DNA of 64,000 nt from Lachnospiraceae bacterium (GCA_004556565.1 SFGN01000015.1:13301-77300); one strand, 5' to 3'; positions 47,551-55,610 are shown, numbered from the stretch's first letter. The notes: a model not told the origin generated them from the letters alone. Translations and numbers: made by a program.

Positions 47551-47582
47551 GTCTTTTGGATTTGCCAATTGTGGATTGAAAT
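47551..47582 (+). repeat. Degenerate type I-C CRISPR repeat (psi-repeat), single copy
   Basis: Exactly 32 nt, the length of type I-C repeats. It starts with GTC and ends with GTGGATTGAAAT, both identical to typical I-C repeats such as that of Bacillus halodurans. The hairpin arms have changed in sequence but keep complementarity at the same positions: TTGG and CCAA around a 5-nt loop. The conserved end contains the whole 11-nt crRNA handle. There is no second normal repeat, so this is not an array. Confidence 0.8.
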
Positions 47583-47617
47583 ATTTTAAGTTATCATTAA
47601 CCGTTTTAGGAGAAGAG
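47551..47617 (+). ncRNA. CreA/CreR-like guide RNA (psi-repeat plus psi-spacer)
   Basis: The psi-repeat is followed without gap by a spacer-like segment of about 35 nt beginning ATTTTAAGTTATCATTAACC. Its first 11 nt match the promoter of the adjacent toxin/cas operon in correct register behind a TTC PAM. Possible plus-strand promoters are TTGTCA (47476-47481) with an AT-rich -10 near 47500, or TATGAT at 47534. Cas5 could process the RNA because the hairpin core and handle are retained. CreA RNAs of type I-B systems repress a toxin gene in just this manner; a type I-C example with a protein ADP-ribosyltransferase-like toxin is not known to me. Boundaries are inferred. Confidence 0.75.
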
Positions 47618-47653
47618 GGAAGTGCAGGGTGCACTTCCCTCTTCTCTTAAAAC
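47603..47653. repeat. Strong 24-bp hairpin behind the psi-spacer
   Basis: The 17-nt arm from 47610 (GAGAAGAGGGAAGTGCA) is perfectly complementary to 47630-47646 around GGG; outer GTTTTA/TAAAAC extend the stem to 24 bp with one G-T pair. No T-run follows on either strand, so it is not a textbook terminator. It lies between the cas3 stop codon and the psi-spacer, whose 3' end it overlaps, and may define or protect the 3' end of the guide RNA or end the cas3 message. Confidence 0.75.
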
Positions 47654-47670
47654 AATATCGCCTCCCCATA

Positions 47671-49785
47671 TTAAACATCCAGAATAAGACCCATCTCTTG
47701 TGTATATTTTTCCAGTGATTTCAACACAAAATATTCTTCCTTTGTATCTGCCGTCATCTCTCCTAACATTCCCGACGCATACATCTTCTTGAAATCATTT
47801 TCATCAATGTTTACACAATAATGTCCCATTTGCCTTACTAATTCTTTCGTAAAACCCTTTGTTTTTATTTGTGTTAATATTTTCTGAGCCTCTTCTTCTT
47901 TTGGAACGAAAACAGTTTTAGAAGTATCCTCAATCAACTTGAATTCCCTGGCCGCACCAGCGAATTGAAAATTACCCTTTCTAAATTTTTCCATTATTCC
48001 TTTTTTATCCAGATTATCCCCGCGAAAATGATACAGCATCTCAAAATATTTATTTATCGTATTCAATTCTTCCAGATTTCTGTTTTCTTCAAGCAGACTT
48101 TCTGTCACTTCCATTTGTTGTCTCTGCACTTGTACGAATTCTTGTTGATCCAGTTTAAAAATATACGTAAAGCATTCTGTATCCGTTCTTTTTCCTTCCC
48201 GGTTACATCTACCCGCGGCCTGTATAATAGAATCTACTCCTGCCAGTTGTCTGTATACCGTTTCAAAATCCAAGTCTACCCCAGCTTCTACAAGACTGGT
48301 AGACACCACAATACATTTTTCTTGTTTCTTTAATCGTTCTCTAATTTCATCCAGCACTTTCTTTCTATGAACAGGATACATGGATGTTGACAAATGATAT
48401 ACCCCTTCCCCCTTTATACTCTGATAAATACTTTGGACACGCTTTTTTGTATTCAGAATACAGAGCACTTGATTCTCCAGTTCCAATCTTTGAATCAATT
48501 CGCTTTGCATAATCTTGTTCAAATTTTTAATAGATACGCGTTTAAAAAAGGAAAATTGTTCATCCATTCGCACACATAATTCCGTAATCTTTATTTCTGA
48601 TGATAATAATTTTTTTAATGCAGGCTGTGTCGCTGTACATAATACAATACTGCTATGATAATAACGGATCAATTGCTCCAATGCAGCAATACATGGTTTC
48701 AGATAGTCATTGGGAATCATTTGTGCCTCATCAAAAATAATAACACTATTAGTCATATTATGTAATTTTCTACACTTAGATGGCTTATTTGAAAATAAGG
48801 ACTCAAAAAACTGCACATTCGTAGTTACTATTACCGGTTTATCCCAGTTTTCTGTTGCAAGCTGCATCGACTTCAATTCCTCGTTCAATTCATAATCAAC
48901 GGCATAATGACACTCCAATACATTATCTTTTCCCAGTATATCAGTAAATATCTTTGCATTTTGTTCAATAATACTGGTATATGGAATCACATATATGATT
49001 CGTTCCATATGATGTTCTTTCGCATGCTTTAAAGCAAATGCAAGTGAAGAAATTGTTTTTCCACCTCCGGTAGGAACAGTAAGCCGAAAAAGTCCTTTAT
49101 CCCCTTCACCCTTTTTAATACAATGCTGCAGTATTTCCGTTCTTCTCCCGTTTATCGTATTCAAGTCATGGTTATCCATCCATCCGGATATATACGATTC
49201 CAACTTTTCATACAACCTTTCCATCGGCTCTCCACTATCCCTGATACTTTCTCCATTCATGAATAGTTCTGTATCAATATAATCCGCATCAACAAGACAA
49301 GAATAAATCATTCTTATTAACATGCTGGCACAAAAATCCAAATTTTCTCCTTTAACCGGTTGAAAAGGCAAATTTTTTAATTTAGGTATCTCAATCTCCT
49401 GCGCAAATGCCTGATAATCCTCCAGTTTCTTTTTTAGCCTTCCCAACATTGTTCCCTGTGCACTCGTATCACTGACACCACCCGTATCAGGCAAACCTGC
49501 GTGATGTCCTGCAATACAATAGCTCAAAAACTGATATGCTCCTTTTTGCTCCCAGCACACTTTTGCTCCGGCTGTGGAATGGTCTACCTTTTCTTCTTTA
49601 CCATGAAGTCTTTCCTGAAATTTTATGGAATACTTTCCTATATCATGCAAAATTCCACAGCAATATCCCCATTCGTATGCTCCAAAACTATCCGCAAAAT
49701 TTCCGGAAAGAACTGCTGTATTTTTTAGATGTTCAAACAACATCTGTTCTTTTCCATTTTCATTAAGATGTGCTAAATATTCCAT
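47671..49785 (-). CDS. cas3: CRISPR-associated helicase-nuclease Cas3 (HD-fused, type I-C)
   Basis: 704 residues. N-terminal HD nuclease: EHL with His19, CGILHDIGKYS (His47-Asp48), DHSTAGAK and CIAGHHAGLPD. Superfamily 2 helicase: VPTGGGKTISSLAFALKHA (Walker A), YVIPYTSIIEQN, SVIIFDEAQMIP (DEAQ box), LCTATQPALKK, then VVSTSLVEAGVDLDFETVYR and QAAGRCNREGKR (motifs V and VI). All catalytic motifs look intact. The start follows AGGAG. It is separated from the rest of the operon by 265 nt containing the guide-like RNA, a hairpin and a second promoter, so Cas3 and Cascade levels can be set separately. Confidence 0.95.
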   Translation of the reverse strand: MEYLAHLNENGKEQMLFEHLKNTAVLSGNFADSFGAYEWGYCCGILHDIGKYSIKFQERLHGKEEKVDHSTAGAKVCWEQKGAYQFLSYCIAGHHAGLPDTGGVSDTSAQGTMLGRLKKKLEDYQAFAQEIEIPKLKNLPFQPVKGENLDFCASMLIRMIYSCLVDADYIDTELFMNGESIRDSGEPMERLYEKLESYISGWMDNHDLNTINGRRTEILQHCIKKGEGDKGLFRLTVPTGGGKTISSLAFALKHAKEHHMERIIYVIPYTSIIEQNAKIFTDILGKDNVLECHYAVDYELNEELKSMQLATENWDKPVIVTTNVQFFESLFSNKPSKCRKLHNMTNSVIIFDEAQMIPNDYLKPCIAALEQLIRYYHSSIVLCTATQPALKKLLSSEIKITELCVRMDEQFSFFKRVSIKNLNKIMQSELIQRLELENQVLCILNTKKRVQSIYQSIKGEGVYHLSTSMYPVHRKKVLDEIRERLKKQEKCIVVSTSLVEAGVDLDFETVYRQLAGVDSIIQAAGRCNREGKRTDTECFTYIFKLDQQEFVQVQRQQMEVTESLLEENRNLEELNTINKYFEMLYHFRGDNLDKKGIMEKFRKGNFQFAGAAREFKLIEDTSKTVFVPKEEEAQKILTQIKTKGFTKELVRQMGHYCVNIDENDFKKMYASGMLGEMTADTKEEYFVLKSLEKYTQEMGLILDV

Positions 49786-49832
49786 TTTGTTTCTCCTGGT
49801 TCTAAACTTGCTTCTTATATTTGCATGACTAA

Positions 49833-49861
49833 ATTATACCACAGCACAATACTTCAACCAA
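49833..49861 (-). promoter_or_regulatory. Promoter of cas3
   Basis: On the minus strand TTGGTT (49861-49856) and TATAAT (49838-49833) with 17 nt spacing, about 50 nt upstream of the cas3 ATG. Confidence 0.6.
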
Positions 49862-49888
49862 ACATTGTCTTTCAAAAAATGGAGAGCC

Positions 49889-49964
49889 TCATGCATTCCG
49901 CTTCCCTCTATCCATCGCTTTCAGCCCGGCGGGCGTTGCCGCCCAGCCGAAGCCTATAATATTA
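49889..49964 (-). pseudogene. Fragment of spmA (3' end, internally deleted)
   Basis: Reads NIIGFGWAATPAGLKAMD and then RGKRNA followed by a stop. This equals the NLLGLGWAATPAGLKAMD block and the terminal DRGKRRA of the intact spmA at 52909-53526, with the middle about 80 residues missing. The two copies lie about 3 kb apart in the same orientation and differ by several substitutions, so the fragment is an old or foreign duplicate rather than a recent one. Confidence 0.75.
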
Positions 49965-50086
49965 GATGGTGTCAAGATAGGACTAAACTTTTAATATGTT
50001 TATTTCTAATTTAATCATTTTATTCTCATAATCCTGCAGTTCATGAATAATATTATCAATAAATACAATTTCCTGTAACAACAACT

Positions 50087-50252
50087 TTATAATTCATACT
50101 TTTCCCTCATGCCGGCAATAACATCATCCGCAGACTTATAATTACCCTGTAATGCAGATAATCTTGATTTTAATTCCAAAAGCGCCCCCGATACCTTCTG
50201 CTGTGGTAATCATCGTGTTGATAGCATTTCCACCCATGGAGCCCCATTTCAT
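50087..50252 (-). pseudogene. Small frameshifted gene remnant
   Basis: The reading starts MKWGSMGGNAINTMITTAEG, its ATG overlapping the stop of the next upstream gene by 4 nt, but ends after 36 residues. In another frame the sequence continues with ALLELKSRLSALQGNY, then KSADDVIAGMREKYEL and a stop. A small indel near 50185 would join the two. The family is not recognised. Confidence 0.5.
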
Positions 50253-50440
50253 GTGACTAATGTTTCCTGCGGTAGCAGATCTACCATATTTCTGGCGATG
50301 GCAGGCAGCATTCCAGCAATCTTTGCAAGAATCTCTGCACCTGTACCATCCTTTTCGGCCAGTTTGTTCTGTACCAAAGACAGAAACATTTCTACCAGTG
50401 CGCCGTAGTCGATTTCCTTAAGTTCAATGGTGATTTTCAT
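50249..50440 (-). CDS. Hypothetical small protein (63 aa)
   Basis: Begins MKITIELKEIDYGALVEMFL after AGGAGGTATACAAC, a strong ribosome site. A single alpha/beta-looking domain without cysteines or TM segment. It was coupled (ATGA overlap) to the broken gene that follows. No family is recognised; the two may be the remains of a small cassette in a region full of scars. Confidence 0.5.
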   Translation of the reverse strand: MKITIELKEIDYGALVEMFLSLVQNKLAEKDGTGAEILAKIAGMLPAIARNMVDLLPQETLVT

Positions 50441-50619
50441 GTTGTATACCTCCTGTTTTATGAATGGAGTGTAGCATATCCTCATTTTTATCCTTTCAAT
50501 TTATTTCCAGACATTATAATCATGCGATCTCATTGAAAACACGGAAATAGTACGAATTAGGGGATTGCAGAAAAATCCTGCTTCGCAGGATGTATTCCAC
50601 ATTAGTAACAATAGAAAAG

Positions 50620-50667
50620 GGGATTACTTTTGGCGTGTAGCAAAAACCACACCCTCAAAGTAATCCC
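50620..50667. repeat. 11-bp inverted repeat
   Basis: GGGATTACTTT and AAAGTAATCCC flank a 26-nt loop. It overlaps the end of a gene fragment. Could be a terminator stem without a T-run or part of a small mobile repeat. Confidence 0.45.
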
Positions 50668-50758
50668 TTACGGTTCTGTCAGATGCATCATCCATCTGCG
50701 GATTCCTGGATTCCAGCATAACATCATATCTTCCTAATCCACTTTCCGGAAGGCGCAT
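50624..50758 (-). pseudogene. C-terminal gene fragment, possibly AAA-ATPase/DUF1703-type
   Basis: A 44-codon open stretch, MRLPESGLGRYDVMLESRNP onward to FATRQK and a stop. The ESGxGRYDVML wording resembles the PD-(D/E)XK domain found at the C-terminus of AAA-ATPase-like (DUF1703) proteins, but the rest does not fit, so it is probably a decayed remnant. No ribosome site precedes it. Confidence 0.4.
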
Positions 50759-50786
50759 TTTTCTTTGCCCCTTGATTTATGCCCCT

Positions 50787-51164
50787 TCAGAAGCCTAATT
50801 TATGCAGCAATTTTTCAACATCAACAGCTTTCAGCACCTTACCCATAGATACAACCTTTTCATTGACCACAAGAGCAGGCATACTCATAACACCGTATTC
50901 CATAACCTTTTGCATATCGGTGATATATTCCACTTCCACAGACAACCCCATTGCTTTTACGGCTTCTCTAGCATTTTCATATTGCTCGTGACAAGATTTA
51001 CACCCTGCACCTAAGACTTTCATACTGCAAATACTGTCTTTTGCTTCAGGACAGCAATCGTTCGTGGTTTCATCGCTTTCTCTTGTGGTACATCCGCAGT
51101 TGCAAGCGCAAGAGGGAGTCTTTGTTTTTTCTTCCTTTTTCTTTCCAAAATTAAATAATGACAT
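50787..51164 (-). CDS. Thioredoxin-like small redox protein with Cys-rich N-terminus
   Basis: 125 residues. A cysteine-rich leader (SCACNCGCTT, DCCPEAKDSIC) is followed by a thioredoxin-fold domain of the small redox-active disulfide type: MKVLGAGCKSCHEQYENA (CxxC active site), a central helix, VMSMPALVVNEKVV (cis-Pro region) and GKVLKAVDVEKLL. The start follows GGAGG. In Firmicutes such proteins travel with an ArsR-family regulator and a YraQ/ArsP-type permease, as here, and probably handle thiol- or metal/arsenic-linked redox work. The N-terminal cysteines may bind metal. Confidence 0.85.
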   Translation of the reverse strand: MSLFNFGKKKEEKTKTPSCACNCGCTTRESDETTNDCCPEAKDSICSMKVLGAGCKSCHEQYENAREAVKAMGLSVEVEYITDMQKVMEYGVMSMPALVVNEKVVSMGKVLKAVDVEKLLHKLGF

Positions 51165-51242
51165 AGTATTATCCTCCAATTTCTTTTTTATTTACAACCA
51201 CAATTGATACCATTTTTCCGCCATTTTCTTATCCTCCATATT

Positions 51243-52255
51243 CTAAATAATCATTGGCTGTATCAAATTAAAGAAGTAGCCTACAATGATGATCCCTATT
51301 GTGCAGATTGCAATGAAGATACCGAGCAGTTTCGGTTTTACCGCTTTGCGCAACATAATCATTGACGGCAGAGAAAGCGTTGTGACAGCCATCATAAAGG
51401 ACAGCACCACGCCGAGCAACGCGCCTTTTGCAAGCAGGGCTTCCGCAATCGGTATTGTGCCAAATATATCAGCATACATAGGAACACCTGCGATTGTAGC
51501 AAGAACCACACCAAAAGGATTGTTGTCGCCGAGAACTTTTACGATAAATACTTCGGGAATCCAGTTATGAATCAGTGCTCCAATACTTACACCGATTAAG
51601 ACATAAGGTGCAACCTTTTTTGCAGTGGCAACAACCTGCTCCCACGCATATTTCAATCGATCTTTGAAATGCAGCTCCTCCTGCGGAACATCAAGTGACC
51701 GCCCGTTACGGATGTATTCTTCCACCTGATTTTCAAGATGTAGTTTCTCAATCAGCGTGCCTCCTGCAACGGCAATGACAAGACCGAACACAACATAAAT
51801 AACTGCTACCTTCCACCCGAAAATACTCATCAACAGTACAAGGCTTCTGAGGTCAACCATCGGAGAAGAAATCAGAAAAGAGAATGTTACTCCAAGTGGT
51901 AGCCCTGCACTCGAGAATCCAATAAACAACGGTATCGACGAGCAGGAGCAAAACGGAGTTACTGTTCCAAGCAGGGCGGCAAGTATATTTGCCATATTCC
52001 GTGAAAATTCCCAAGTATCTTTTTTGTTCTCTCCGGCGGAAAGTAGCTCTGAATATACGAAATAATCAAAATCAAAACACCTAAGAGCACCATTATTTTA
52101 ATGGTATCATAAATGAAAAACTGAATGCTGCCGCCAATCTTGCTTGTTGTGTTTAAGTCACAAGCATTCAGAACTGTACTTATCAGTCGGTTCAGCCAGT
52201 GCATTCCGAGGATTTCATTTTGAAAGAAATCCCACGTTGTTTTTATTGCTTCCAT
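51243..52255 (-). pseudogene. YraQ/ArsP-type permease, frameshifted
   Basis: The first part (from 52255, start after AAGGAGG) has TM segments and runs to ERTKKILGNFHGI, then goes out of frame. A second frame begins near 51995 with ANILAALLGTVTPFCSCSSI, the conserved cysteine motif of this permease family, and continues through about six TM segments to 51243. Joined, they make about 335 residues, the normal family length. A one-base loss near 51990 explains the break. Either the gene is dead or the base is a sequencing error; the rest of the frame is well preserved. Confidence 0.8.
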
Positions 52256-52289
52256 AAGAATCCTCCTTAATAAATCGAAGCATTGAAAT

Positions 52290-52468
52290 GTGTCTATTAG
52301 AAACGCTCAAAAAAGTACTTATTCCTTCCTTTTTAAGTGCTTGTTCTTCCGACAATCCCAACTCATTTTTCGGGATTATTTTCCTTCCGTTGCATAAACT
52401 GCAAAAAGAGCTTGTGAGCAGAAATATTTATCTGCAAAACGCTTTTATGCTAATCCAACATTGTTCAT
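52290..52468 (-). pseudogene. Remnant of a C_GCAxxG_C_C-type redox protein
   Basis: After a good ribosome site (AAGGAG) the sequence reads MNNVGLA then a stop, continues in the same frame with KRFADKYFCSQALFAVYATEG, and in a shifted frame with IIPKNELGLSEEQALKKEG. The pattern resembles the N-terminal part of C_GCAxxG_C_C family proteins. One nonsense codon, one frameshift and a missing 3' part show it is dead. Confidence 0.5.
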
Positions 52469-52480
52469 TATATTTGCTCC

Positions 52481-52789
52481 TTATTTCTCGCAATACGTCT
52501 TTTCATCTACTGTGCAAGTTATTTTTGTAAGTTCCTGCAAACATTGTACCGCATAGTCTATACCCTCCTGCGAAATAGAGTAGTGCATCCATTTACCCTC
52601 TTTCCGTCCAACCACAATACCGGAATCACAAAGAATCTTCATATGATGGGATAATGTGGGCTGGGTAACATTAAGTTCATCCAGCATTTTGCAGGCACAT
52701 TTTTCACCATTTCGGAGCATTTTCAAAATGCGGATACGGTTTTCATCACAGAACGCTTTGAAAGTCAATGCTGTTTTTCTTTCATCCAC
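52481..52789 (-). CDS. ArsR/SmtB-family metalloregulator
   Basis: 102 residues from the GTG at 52789, which lies 6 nt after GAGGTG. Winged helix with CDENRIRILKMLRNGEKCACKMLDELNVTQPTLSHHMKIL: the CxC in helix alpha-3 is a classic metal(loid) site, and TQPTLSHHMKIL is the recognition helix. Further Cys near the C-terminus (CLQELTKITC, YCEK) may add ligands. It would repress its own promoter and the permease and thioredoxin-like genes downstream until metal or arsenite binds. The regulated operon is damaged (two pseudogenes). Confidence 0.9.
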   Translation of the reverse strand: MDERKTALTFKAFCDENRIRILKMLRNGEKCACKMLDELNVTQPTLSHHMKILCDSGIVVGRKEGKWMHYSISQEGIDYAVQCLQELTKITCTVDEKTYCEK

Positions 52790-52804
52790 TCGAAACACCT
52801 CACA

Positions 52805-52853
52805 TAGATATTTGTCTATTTGTCATTATATGCATCATATTGGTGTTTGTCAA
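52805..52853 (-). promoter_or_regulatory. Consensus promoter and operator-like repeat of the arsR operon
   Basis: On the minus strand TTGACA (52853-52848) and TATAAT (52830-52825) are exactly 17 nt apart. Just downstream, TAGACAAATATCTA (about 52807-52820) is an imperfect inverted repeat like ArsR operators. Confidence 0.8.
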
Positions 52854-52894
52854 TGCGTTTTGAAAATAATAGAATGAAAATGGCGGCATACTAC

Positions 52895-52924
52895 AAAACG
52901 GAGAGCACTCACGCTCTCCGTTTT
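52895..52924. terminator. Terminator overlapping the end of spmA
   Basis: AAAACGGAGAGC pairs with GCTCTCCGTTTT around a 6-nt loop. The last codons of spmA form part of the stem, and a T-run ends it on each strand. Confidence 0.75.
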
Positions 52925-53526
52925 CCTCTATCCATCATCTTACAAAACACTACCGCCACTCCCGTGCTCACTGCCGTTGCAGCGATTCCGGGTCCTACGA
53001 CCGCCGCAGGATTCACGCTGCCATACTGACTTCGGTAGGCAATCATATTTACCGAAATCAACTGCAATGACGAGATATTAATAATCAAAAAAGTACACAT
53101 CTCATTACTTGCCACGCCTTTCTTCCTCACCAATCCCGGTACACGTCCACGCCTCCTGTCTTCCTCCAGCTTCTCCAGTTCATCCATCGCTTTCAGTCCT
53201 GCAGGCGTTGCCGCCCAGCCCAGGCCTAGCAGATTAGCAATAAAATTCACAGCAATCTGTTTTTTTGCAGGATGCCCTTCCGGAATTTTGGGAAATAAAA
53301 ACCGTATCAGCGGCTCCATTTTATCCGACGCCATCTCAATCAGCCCTGCCCCTGTTGCTATTTCCATCAGACCCATCCAGAAAGACATAACACCGATCAT
53401 GGTAATACAAAGTGTCACTGCTTCCTTCGCCGAATCCAGTGCCGCGTTCGTAAGCTCCGGCATCCGTCCCGTAAATGCTCCGTACACGACACCGACAATT
53501 ATCATTCCAGCCCACAGATAATTCAT
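52909..53526 (-). CDS. spmA: Spore maturation protein A
   Basis: 205 residues, multi-pass membrane protein of the nucleoside-recognition (Gate) family. The diagnostic segment NFIANLLGLGWAATPAGLKAMDELE is present, as are the N-terminal IIVGVVYGAFTGRMPELTNAALDSAKEAVTLCITMIGVMSFWMGLMEIA and the C-terminal STGVAVVFCKMMDRG. SpmA works with SpmB in dehydration and heat resistance of the spore core. The start follows AAAGGAAAG. The partner spmB lies 2 kb away on the opposite strand with a DUF885 gene between, unlike the usual adjacent spmA-spmB pair. Confidence 0.93.
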   Translation of the reverse strand: MNYLWAGMIIVGVVYGAFTGRMPELTNAALDSAKEAVTLCITMIGVMSFWMGLMEIATGAGLIEMASDKMEPLIRFLFPKIPEGHPAKKQIAVNFIANLLGLGWAATPAGLKAMDELEKLEEDRRRGRVPGLVRKKGVASNEMCTFLIINISSLQLISVNMIAYRSQYGSVNPAAVVGPGIAATAVSTGVAVVFCKMMDRGKRRA

Positions 53527-53556
53527 ATGCTTTCCTTTCTATATTTCTCTTTTCCA

Positions 53557-55461
53557 CTATTTTTCTGTTTTCTCTTCTGCCAGCAATTCTGCATACTTTT
53601 GCACCAGCTCAAACGGTGCCGGACCTACAGACAACACCGCTTTATGAAATTCTTTTTGCGAAAAATCCTCTCCCTTTTCTTTCATCCAGTCCCTTTTCAA
53701 TTCAAGAAACTCCAGATAACCTATATAATATTTCAAATAATTACCCGGAGATCCGATAATCAGGTCATAGATTTCTTCAATCTTTACAGTCTGTGTAATT
53801 CCGTAATTTGAGAAAAACGCAATCGTGTCAAGAAGACTCCACCCTTCATAGTGAACCCCGATGTCAGCAAGCGAATATAATCCCAGCAATATAGAATTAT
53901 TCTTTTGTAGAAGTGTTGCCTGCTGTTTTGTCAGCGGTGCCAGATAATAACTGCACATTTCCGCATACGTTGCCCATCCTTCTACATATCCACCGAATCC
54001 AAAACTCATTCTCACAGGATCCGGATTCGTTTCAGAGAAATATACCGTCTGATACAAATGTCCGGGATAACCTTCATGTGCGAGTGTTGTAAAAAGTGTA
54101 AGAGTATTCCCCATATATGCCTGGTTCACATAAATCACATTTTGCTCATAATCATCAATCGCCGGTATCATATAAAATGCCGGGCTTAAATGTTCCTCCA
54201 TTGCCTCCGGCACATATTTTACCTGAACCGTCGTATCAGACAGTTCCGGAAATGCACCACTTATTTTCTCCTTCAGATCCTGCAGGATCGTGACCGGATT
54301 CTCTTCTGCCATCATTTCCTCACACGACACAGCTGCATCTATTGAAACTTCCCCAACCAATACCTTTCCTGATAAAGATATCCCCGCCGATACTTCCGCT
54401 GCTGCTGATGTTTCATCTGTCCCCGGATTCTCTCCCGACTCCGACCTTTCTATCCCAAGCACCTGCTCCATTGCCTCAAGATCATCGAGGATCTGTGCCT
54501 GTGTCATCAATTTCATTTCTTTAATTGTCCTGTCAGAACCTACCATTGCCTGAACTTCCTGCTCATAATAATCCTTTCCTTCCGGCAGATAGCACAGCCC
54601 CCGTTCATTCTTCCCCGTACCTTTCAGCTTTTCAATCTCTGAAATAAGTTTTTGATACGCAGGCAGAATATAAGTCTCCAATATCAATGCATTTTCCTGA
54701 ATATAATCACTTTTTTCTTTATCTGTCATATCTTTTATCTGCTGTATCCTCTCCACAAAAGAAGAAATCAGATAATTGCTCTCTTTCATATTGATAAATG
54801 CATTGCATTGTTCTATCACCTGCTCTGCCGCCTCATCGGACATAAACAATCCTGCTTCTGATTTCTTCCTCTCAAATACTGCTATTTGTTCAAAATAATC
54901 CGTAGTGGTTTTCATCAGCTCAAGGTATGTTTCAACATCCTCCCGGGTATCGAGCGCATATTCCGACAACACCACGGGAAGCTGTGTCTGGACCCCGCTT
55001 ACAAGGCCAAGGGGTTCATCATATAACAGGTACTCTGCATCCCCCTTTACTATATCCGTGTAATATTCAAGGATTTCGTATGTAAGCCTGTTTTCCACAG
55101 ATAGTTTTTCCTTTGAATAATTATCCAGCTTTTTCTCAAGATTCTCCACTGTCGCAAGCACCGTCTCCTTGTCTGATTCAATGTTGCCAAATGTGACCGG
55201 AGCGTAATCAATCCCATAATCTTCCGGATTTTTTAATGTATAATGCAGATTAACGGTATTGGATGCGGCCTCCTGACAGAATAATTCCCTGGTAAAACGC
55301 CGGAACATGCGGTCCTCCAGCGACTCATTTTCCCCTTCCAGATTCTGAAAAAGGATTGCACCTGCCGGAATAAATATCAGCAGAAAAACGGTGACGATAC
55401 ACGGGAAATAGGAGCGGATTTTGTCAGGTATACGATGGTACAGAGAAGAAAATTTTGACAT
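53557..55461 (-). CDS. Membrane-anchored DUF885-family peptidase-like protein
   Basis: 634 residues from the ATG 6 nt after GAGG (an upstream TTG is weaker). One TM anchor near residues 20-40, then an extracellular helical DUF885 domain. The key motif TLAHEGYPGHLYQT has the HExxxxH arrangement of this family, followed by MSFGFGGYVEGWATYAEMCSYYL, where the Glu may complete a zinc site. DUF885 proteins are distant relatives of M32/M3-like metallopeptidases. It shares the strand with spmA, 30 nt upstream of it, and may be co-transcribed, suggesting work at the membrane of the sporulating cell; that is an inference. Confidence 0.85.
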   Translation of the reverse strand: MSKFSSLYHRIPDKIRSYFPCIVTVFLLIFIPAGAILFQNLEGENESLEDRMFRRFTRELFCQEAASNTVNLHYTLKNPEDYGIDYAPVTFGNIESDKETVLATVENLEKKLDNYSKEKLSVENRLTYEILEYYTDIVKGDAEYLLYDEPLGLVSGVQTQLPVVLSEYALDTREDVETYLELMKTTTDYFEQIAVFERKKSEAGLFMSDEAAEQVIEQCNAFINMKESNYLISSFVERIQQIKDMTDKEKSDYIQENALILETYILPAYQKLISEIEKLKGTGKNERGLCYLPEGKDYYEQEVQAMVGSDRTIKEMKLMTQAQILDDLEAMEQVLGIERSESGENPGTDETSAAAEVSAGISLSGKVLVGEVSIDAAVSCEEMMAEENPVTILQDLKEKISGAFPELSDTTVQVKYVPEAMEEHLSPAFYMIPAIDDYEQNVIYVNQAYMGNTLTLFTTLAHEGYPGHLYQTVYFSETNPDPVRMSFGFGGYVEGWATYAEMCSYYLAPLTKQQATLLQKNNSILLGLYSLADIGVHYEGWSLLDTIAFFSNYGITQTVKIEEIYDLIIGSPGNYLKYYIGYLEFLELKRDWMKEKGEDFSQKEFHKAVLSVGPAPFELVQKYAELLAEEKTEK

Positions 55462-55610
55462 ACAATGCCTCAAATATTTTTTTATATCTTATGCACCAAA
55501 AAAGAACCCTATTCAGATAACAGTTATCCTCATTCGTGAATTTCGCGGCATATCTCATCCTTTTTTTGAATAAACATAGAAAAAACTTCCCTGCCGGAGG
55601 CTGCCTGTCA

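Noticed and set aside
47551..47582. A conventional CRISPR array between cas3 and the DUF3990 gene
   Set aside because: Only one repeat-like unit is present and its stem sequence is diverged; no second repeat or spacer series follows, so it is called a single degenerate repeat instead.
49970..52900. A transposon between the two spmA copies
   Set aside because: No transposase or terminal inverted repeats are seen; the duplicated ends differ and are internally deleted, so only an old rearrangement is supported.
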